Shown here: positions 61,318-64,000 of the stretch, in pieces
Position numbering within the stretch: position 1 is the stretch's first letter
Layout: each line of letters begins with the position of its first letter
Assembly: GCA_000719105.1 (NCBI GenBank)
Contig: JODX01000009.1
Span: forward strand, 147,244-211,243
Source of the DNA: Streptomyces sclerotialus
GTDB taxonomy: Bacteria > Actinomycetota > Actinomycetes > Streptomycetales > Streptomycetaceae
Reading direction: 5' to 3'
DNA length: 64,000 bases
Program-made: the position numbers and the translations under genes
The notes under the pieces: generated by a model
The model's input: only the letters and a program-made list of their open reading frames with translations
Databases searched by the model: none
Told to the model about the DNA's origin: nothing

Positions 61318-62532
61318 GTGACCACGTCCGCGGCACCACAGCAGCAGCCGTCCGCCACATCAGCCACTCAGGATTTCATCCCCCTGCTGGACAGCCTCGG
61401 CCCGGTTCGCTGGTCACCCCTGATCGTCGGCGAGGACCAGTCACAGAAGTTCACCCAGATCATCGACAGCCTCCGCCGGCCGCCCTCCCCGGACGGCACC
61501 AGCAAACGGCTGGCCTCCGGCTCGTCCTACTGGGGCGTCGAGTCCACCATGGCCTGGATGCAGGCGTGCAACGACCCCTACTACCCCGTGATGCGCGAGG
61601 GCATCGACTCCTTCCGGAGCCGCTACGCCACCCTCGCCCGCGCCCTCTCCGACACGCCGTACCACTACTTCAGCCTGGGACCCGGCACCGGCGAGAAGGA
61701 CAACGCGGTCCTGCGCCACCTCGCCCGCATCCGCCCCGCCTACGCCGTGCGTTACGTCCCCGTGGACATCAGCTCCGAGATGCTCCGGCAGGGCCTCAAA
61801 GCCGCCCTCAAGGACATGCGCATCCCCGTCCGGGACACCCTGCCGCTCCAGCTCGACTTCTCCACCGTCACCAACCTGACCGGCCTGCGCCAGGTCGCCG
61901 ACCAGCTCGCCGCCGACACCCCGGTGCTCTACTCGCTCCTCGGCAACACCCTGGCGAACTTCGACAACGACGCCACGTTACTCACCAACATGGCTTCCAT
62001 ACTGCTCCGCCCGCAGGACCGCTTCCTGCTCGAGGTCGCCGTCGCCGACCGGATCGACCAGGCCGCCGCCGACACCGCGGCCGCCGAGTACCGCAACAGC
62101 GTGGGCTTCTACAACTTCGTGACCAGCGCGATCATGCACTACACGGATCTGCAGATCGTCCCGGAGTCGGTCGAGTTCCACGGCGAGGTGGAAGACGGCA
62201 AGGCCCTCAACCTGAGAATCGTCTACCGCAACGAGACCGGCCAGACCCTCCGGCCCCTCCTCCCCAACCGCACCACCTTCGACTTCCCCCACAACGACAC
62301 CATCTGCCTCCTCACCACGCGCAAGTACCTCCCCAGCAGCCTGGACAAGCTCATCGCCGACGCCGGTCTCCGGATTCTCCAGTCCCGCGAAGTCCTCCAC
62401 CCCGGCGAGGACGTCACCGGCGAACGCCTCGAGACCGGCCAGAAACTCCTCCTGCTGGCCCGCAGCCCCAATGGCGCACGCTCTCCCGGTCAGTCCCAGG
62501 TGACCGGCCTCAACCCGTTCCGCCGCGACTGA
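61318..62532 (+). CDS. EgtD-superfamily SAM methyltransferase, TTA codon
   Basis: This 404-aa enzyme belongs to the EgtD-type (Methyltransf_33) family that N-methylates histidine in ergothioneine synthesis. The SAM motif is FSLGPGTGEKDN (about residues 118-129), with PVDISSEML, YSLLGNTLANFDND and EVAVADRID in the expected order. A different substrate is possible because no ergothioneine genes are adjacent. A GTG starts the gene. A TTA codon at 61978-61980 (codon 221) makes it bldA-dependent. It lies 33 bp from the next gene. Confidence 0.8.
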   Translation: MTTSAAPQQQPSATSATQDFIPLLDSLGPVRWSPLIVGEDQSQKFTQIIDSLRRPPSPDGTSKRLASGSSYWGVESTMAWMQACNDPYYPVMREGIDSFRSRYATLARALSDTPYHYFSLGPGTGEKDNAVLRHLARIRPAYAVRYVPVDISSEMLRQGLKAALKDMRIPVRDTLPLQLDFSTVTNLTGLRQVADQLAADTPVLYSLLGNTLANFDNDATLLTNMASILLRPQDRFLLEVAVADRIDQAAADTAAAEYRNSVGFYNFVTSAIMHYTDLQIVPESVEFHGEVEDGKALNLRIVYRNETGQTLRPLLPNRTTFDFPHNDTICLLTTRKYLPSSLDKLIADAGLRILQSREVLHPGEDVTGERLETGQKLLLLARSPNGARSPGQSQVTGLNPFRRD

Positions 62533-62565
62533 GCACCAGCCTCCCTCCTCCCCCGAGGCCCGCCG

Positions 62566-63165
62566 ATGCGCCTGTTACGCCGTCACAGCCGTTCCGTCTA
62601 CGCCGTCGTCACCTTCGCCTCGCTCGCCGGCGCGCTGTTCGTCAGCATCCTGTGGGGAGCCAGCGCGAGCGAGGGCGGCCGCACGCCATGGGAACCGATC
62701 ATCCAGGGACTGGCTCTGACAGCAGCCATCTCCGGGGTGATCGCCGAACGCCGGGCCACGGCCCGTGAACGCACGGAGCAGATGCTCAAAGCCCTCGCCA
62801 CGGAGCACAGAAAGAACCAGGAGCACTGGGGCGGCCCCTTCCGACGCCGCGCCGCCCACGAGGTCAGTCACCGTCTGTACCCGAGGCTCCTGACCACCAC
62901 CACCGAAACGGCTCTCTCCTCCGGCATCTTCTCCAGCGCCCGCTACTCCGATCTGCACGCCGCCCTCCTGGAGTGGCAGGACGCCGCCGGTGAACTCAAC
63001 CGCCGCTTCGACCTCGCGGAGATCCGCAGCTACGTCGGCCGCATCCCCCACAGCGAACTGCTCACCTGGGAAGAGGCCCTGCACGCCGACGACGGCCCGC
63101 TCAAGCCCGCCGAGACCGCCCTTGCCCGCATTCGCGAACTGCTCGACCGCGCCGAGCGGGACTGA
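62566..63165 (+). CDS. two-span membrane protein, TTA at codon 4
   Basis: This 199-aa protein of unknown function has two spans near the N-terminus (about 12-30 and 44-60) and a cytoplasmic helical tail with no recognised domain (ERRATARERTEQMLKAL ...). The fourth codon is TTA (62575-62577), placing it under bldA control together with the methyltransferase 33 bp upstream. The two likely form one developmental or stationary-phase transcript. Confidence 0.7.
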   Translation: MRLLRRHSRSVYAVVTFASLAGALFVSILWGASASEGGRTPWEPIIQGLALTAAISGVIAERRATARERTEQMLKALATEHRKNQEHWGGPFRRRAAHEVSHRLYPRLLTTTTETALSSGIFSSARYSDLHAALLEWQDAAGELNRRFDLAEIRSYVGRIPHSELLTWEEALHADDGPLKPAETALARIRELLDRAERD

Positions 63166-63219
63166 CGGGTACGAACTGCACCTACCGGGTGAAACCAGCC
63201 CCACCGGACGAGACCGGCC

Positions 63220-63759
63220 CTACCGGGCGAACTCGTACTCCACCTCGTGCCCGTTCACCAGACTCCCCGTGGTCGCGAACCCGTACCGCTCGTAGAACGC
63301 CCGAGCCCGTCCGTTGTCCTGGTGCGCATACAGCCGGATCCGCTCCATGCCCTCGCCCCACGCCCACTCCAGCGCGGCGTCGAAGAGCGCCCGGGTCACC
63401 CCCGCCCCGTCGCCCCGGCACTCGGGCCGCACGTACACCCCGACGACGTGCCCCTGGTCACGCTTGACCGTCCCTCCGAACGGGTCCTGCGTACCGGCCC
63501 ACTCCAGGAGCACGGTCACCGACCCGACCCACTCCCCGCCGGCCGTCTCGGCGATGAACTGCCGCCGTTCCCGCGCCCCCTCGGCCGCTCCGGCCGTCCA
63601 CTCCTGCCAGTGGGAGTCCGGCTTGGCGGCAGCCGTCTCGTACGTATCCAGGAATGCCAGATGTGCCACCGGATCACGGAGCGCCTCCAGCCGCAGCCGC
63701 CTGGCCCGAACCCACTCGTCCGCCCGGATCGCCCGTACGACGACACCGTCACCGTGCAC
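63220..63759 (-). CDS. GNAT N-acetyltransferase
   Basis: This 179-aa GNAT protein starts at a GTG with GGGAGG 6 nt upstream. Motif A is VVGVYVRPECRGDGAGVTRALFDAAL and the C-terminal YAHQDNGRARAFYERYGF is standard for the family. The acetyl-CoA P-loop is RGDGAG. The acceptor is unknown. It is convergent with the TTA gene and lies 113 bp from the rRNA terminator. Confidence 0.88.
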   Translation of the reverse strand: MHGDGVVVRAIRADEWVRARRLRLEALRDPVAHLAFLDTYETAAAKPDSHWQEWTAGAAEGARERRQFIAETAGGEWVGSVTVLLEWAGTQDPFGGTVKRDQGHVVGVYVRPECRGDGAGVTRALFDAALEWAWGEGMERIRLYAHQDNGRARAFYERYGFATTGSLVNGHEVEYEFAR

Positions 63760-63872
63760 GGCGCACCTCCCTGGGCACCCGGCAAAAATCCCTGCTCTCC
63801 ATGGCGCCACCGTAGTACCGGAGTACCGCGGCTCATAGACAAATCGCGAACCGCGAACGAGTCGTGAACGCA

Positions 63873-63906
63873 GAAAGGCCCCGAACCATAAGGTTCGGGG
63901 CCTTTC
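63873..63906 (-). terminator. rRNA operon terminator
   Basis: Perfect 15-bp arms (GAAAGGCCCCGAACC at 63873-63887 and its complement at 63892-63906) enclose ATAA. It follows the 5S rRNA 3' end on the minus strand. Confidence 0.9.
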
Positions 63907-63915
63907 TCAATGATT

Positions 63916-64000
63916 GTTCGGCGGCGTCCTACTCTCCCACAGGGTCCCCCCTGCAGTACCATCGGCGCTGTAAGGCTTAGCTTCCGGGTTCGGAATGTAA
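63916..64000 (-). rRNA. rrf: 5S rRNA, 3' part, continues past the window
   Basis: The minus strand reads the conserved 3' end of 5S rRNA: ATTCCGAACCCGGAAGCTAA, then CAGCGCCGATGGTACTG, and the 3' helix GGGAGAGTAGGACGCC. The 3' boundary is approximate (63914-63918); the 5' part lies beyond the right edge. The gene is the end of an rRNA operon. Confidence 0.95.

Overview
This is about 64 kb of very GC-rich actinobacterial DNA with strong third-position GC, GTG starts, rare TTA codons, WhiJ-type regulators and mycothiol synthase. Gene order (rsiG/amfC, dtd, nur, glnR, ushA-like nucleotidase, mshD, ppk, CHAD, Nudix, csoR, pit, pstBACS, a lytic transglycosylase, the cmd membrane operon, a 5S rRNA) matches, from memory, the Streptomyces chromosome core around SCO4126-SCO4184 read backwards. 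I therefore call it Streptomyces, species not determined.

Layout. 1-8.5 kb: c-di-GMP-dependent anti-sigma RsiG, D-aminoacyl-tRNA deacylase, YgfZ, nickel regulator Nur, nitrobindin, and a thiosulfate sulfurtransferase with its DUF1416 partner behind a cysteine-rich leader peptide. 8.7-17.1 kb: a Gln/Pro-rich membrane protein, MoaD-like protein, hydrolase, GlnR, LacI regulator, HtrA-like protease and a two-component system. 17.1-23.4 kb is an accessory patch: two DUF6247/RelE-like toxin-antitoxin-like pairs, a frameshifted HTH_42/AlkZ-like gene, a VOC protein with divergent WYL regulator, and an XRE-DUF5753/DUF397 module. 23.5-33.3 kb: a pectate lyase-pectinesterase fusion, an ABC exporter, a Lys/Ala-rich micro-protein, a secreted nucleotidase, MshD and an autoregulated GntR-ABC operon. 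33.4-45.9 kb is the phosphate/copper core: Ppk, CHAD, Nudix, CsoR, Pit with its DUF47 partner, and pstSCAB with PHO boxes. 46-53 kb: BBE-type flavoprotein, PAP2 phosphatase, lytic transglycosylase-NlpC protein and a second WhiJ-like module. 53.7-61.2 kb: the six-gene cmd-type operon. 61.3-63.8 kb: an EgtD-superfamily methyltransferase and a small membrane protein, both with a TTA codon, then a GNAT. The right edge enters an rRNA operon on the minus strand (terminator and 5S 3' part).

How the genes work together. The phosphate genes form one physiological block: high-affinity uptake (Pst), low-affinity uptake (Pit), polyphosphate storage (Ppk, CHAD) and organophosphate scavenging (nucleotidase). 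Two 11-bp PHO-box units precede pstS, and four 11-bp phased units precede the nucleotidase.

The most interesting system is 53.7-61.2 kb. Read together, its proteins look like a reduced chromosomal type IV secretion-like machine: VirB6/TrbL-like channel protein, VirB8/TcpC-like protein, a VirB4 split over two adjacent genes, and a VirD4/TraG-like protein with no P-loop. A VirB1-like transglycosylase lies 3.7 kb upstream, and I see no relaxase. The locus has been described genetically as cmdABCDEF; the secretion-system reading is my inference. Starts were chosen from ribosome-binding sites or, for several genes, from a -10 hexamer 6-7 nt upstream that implies leaderless mRNA.
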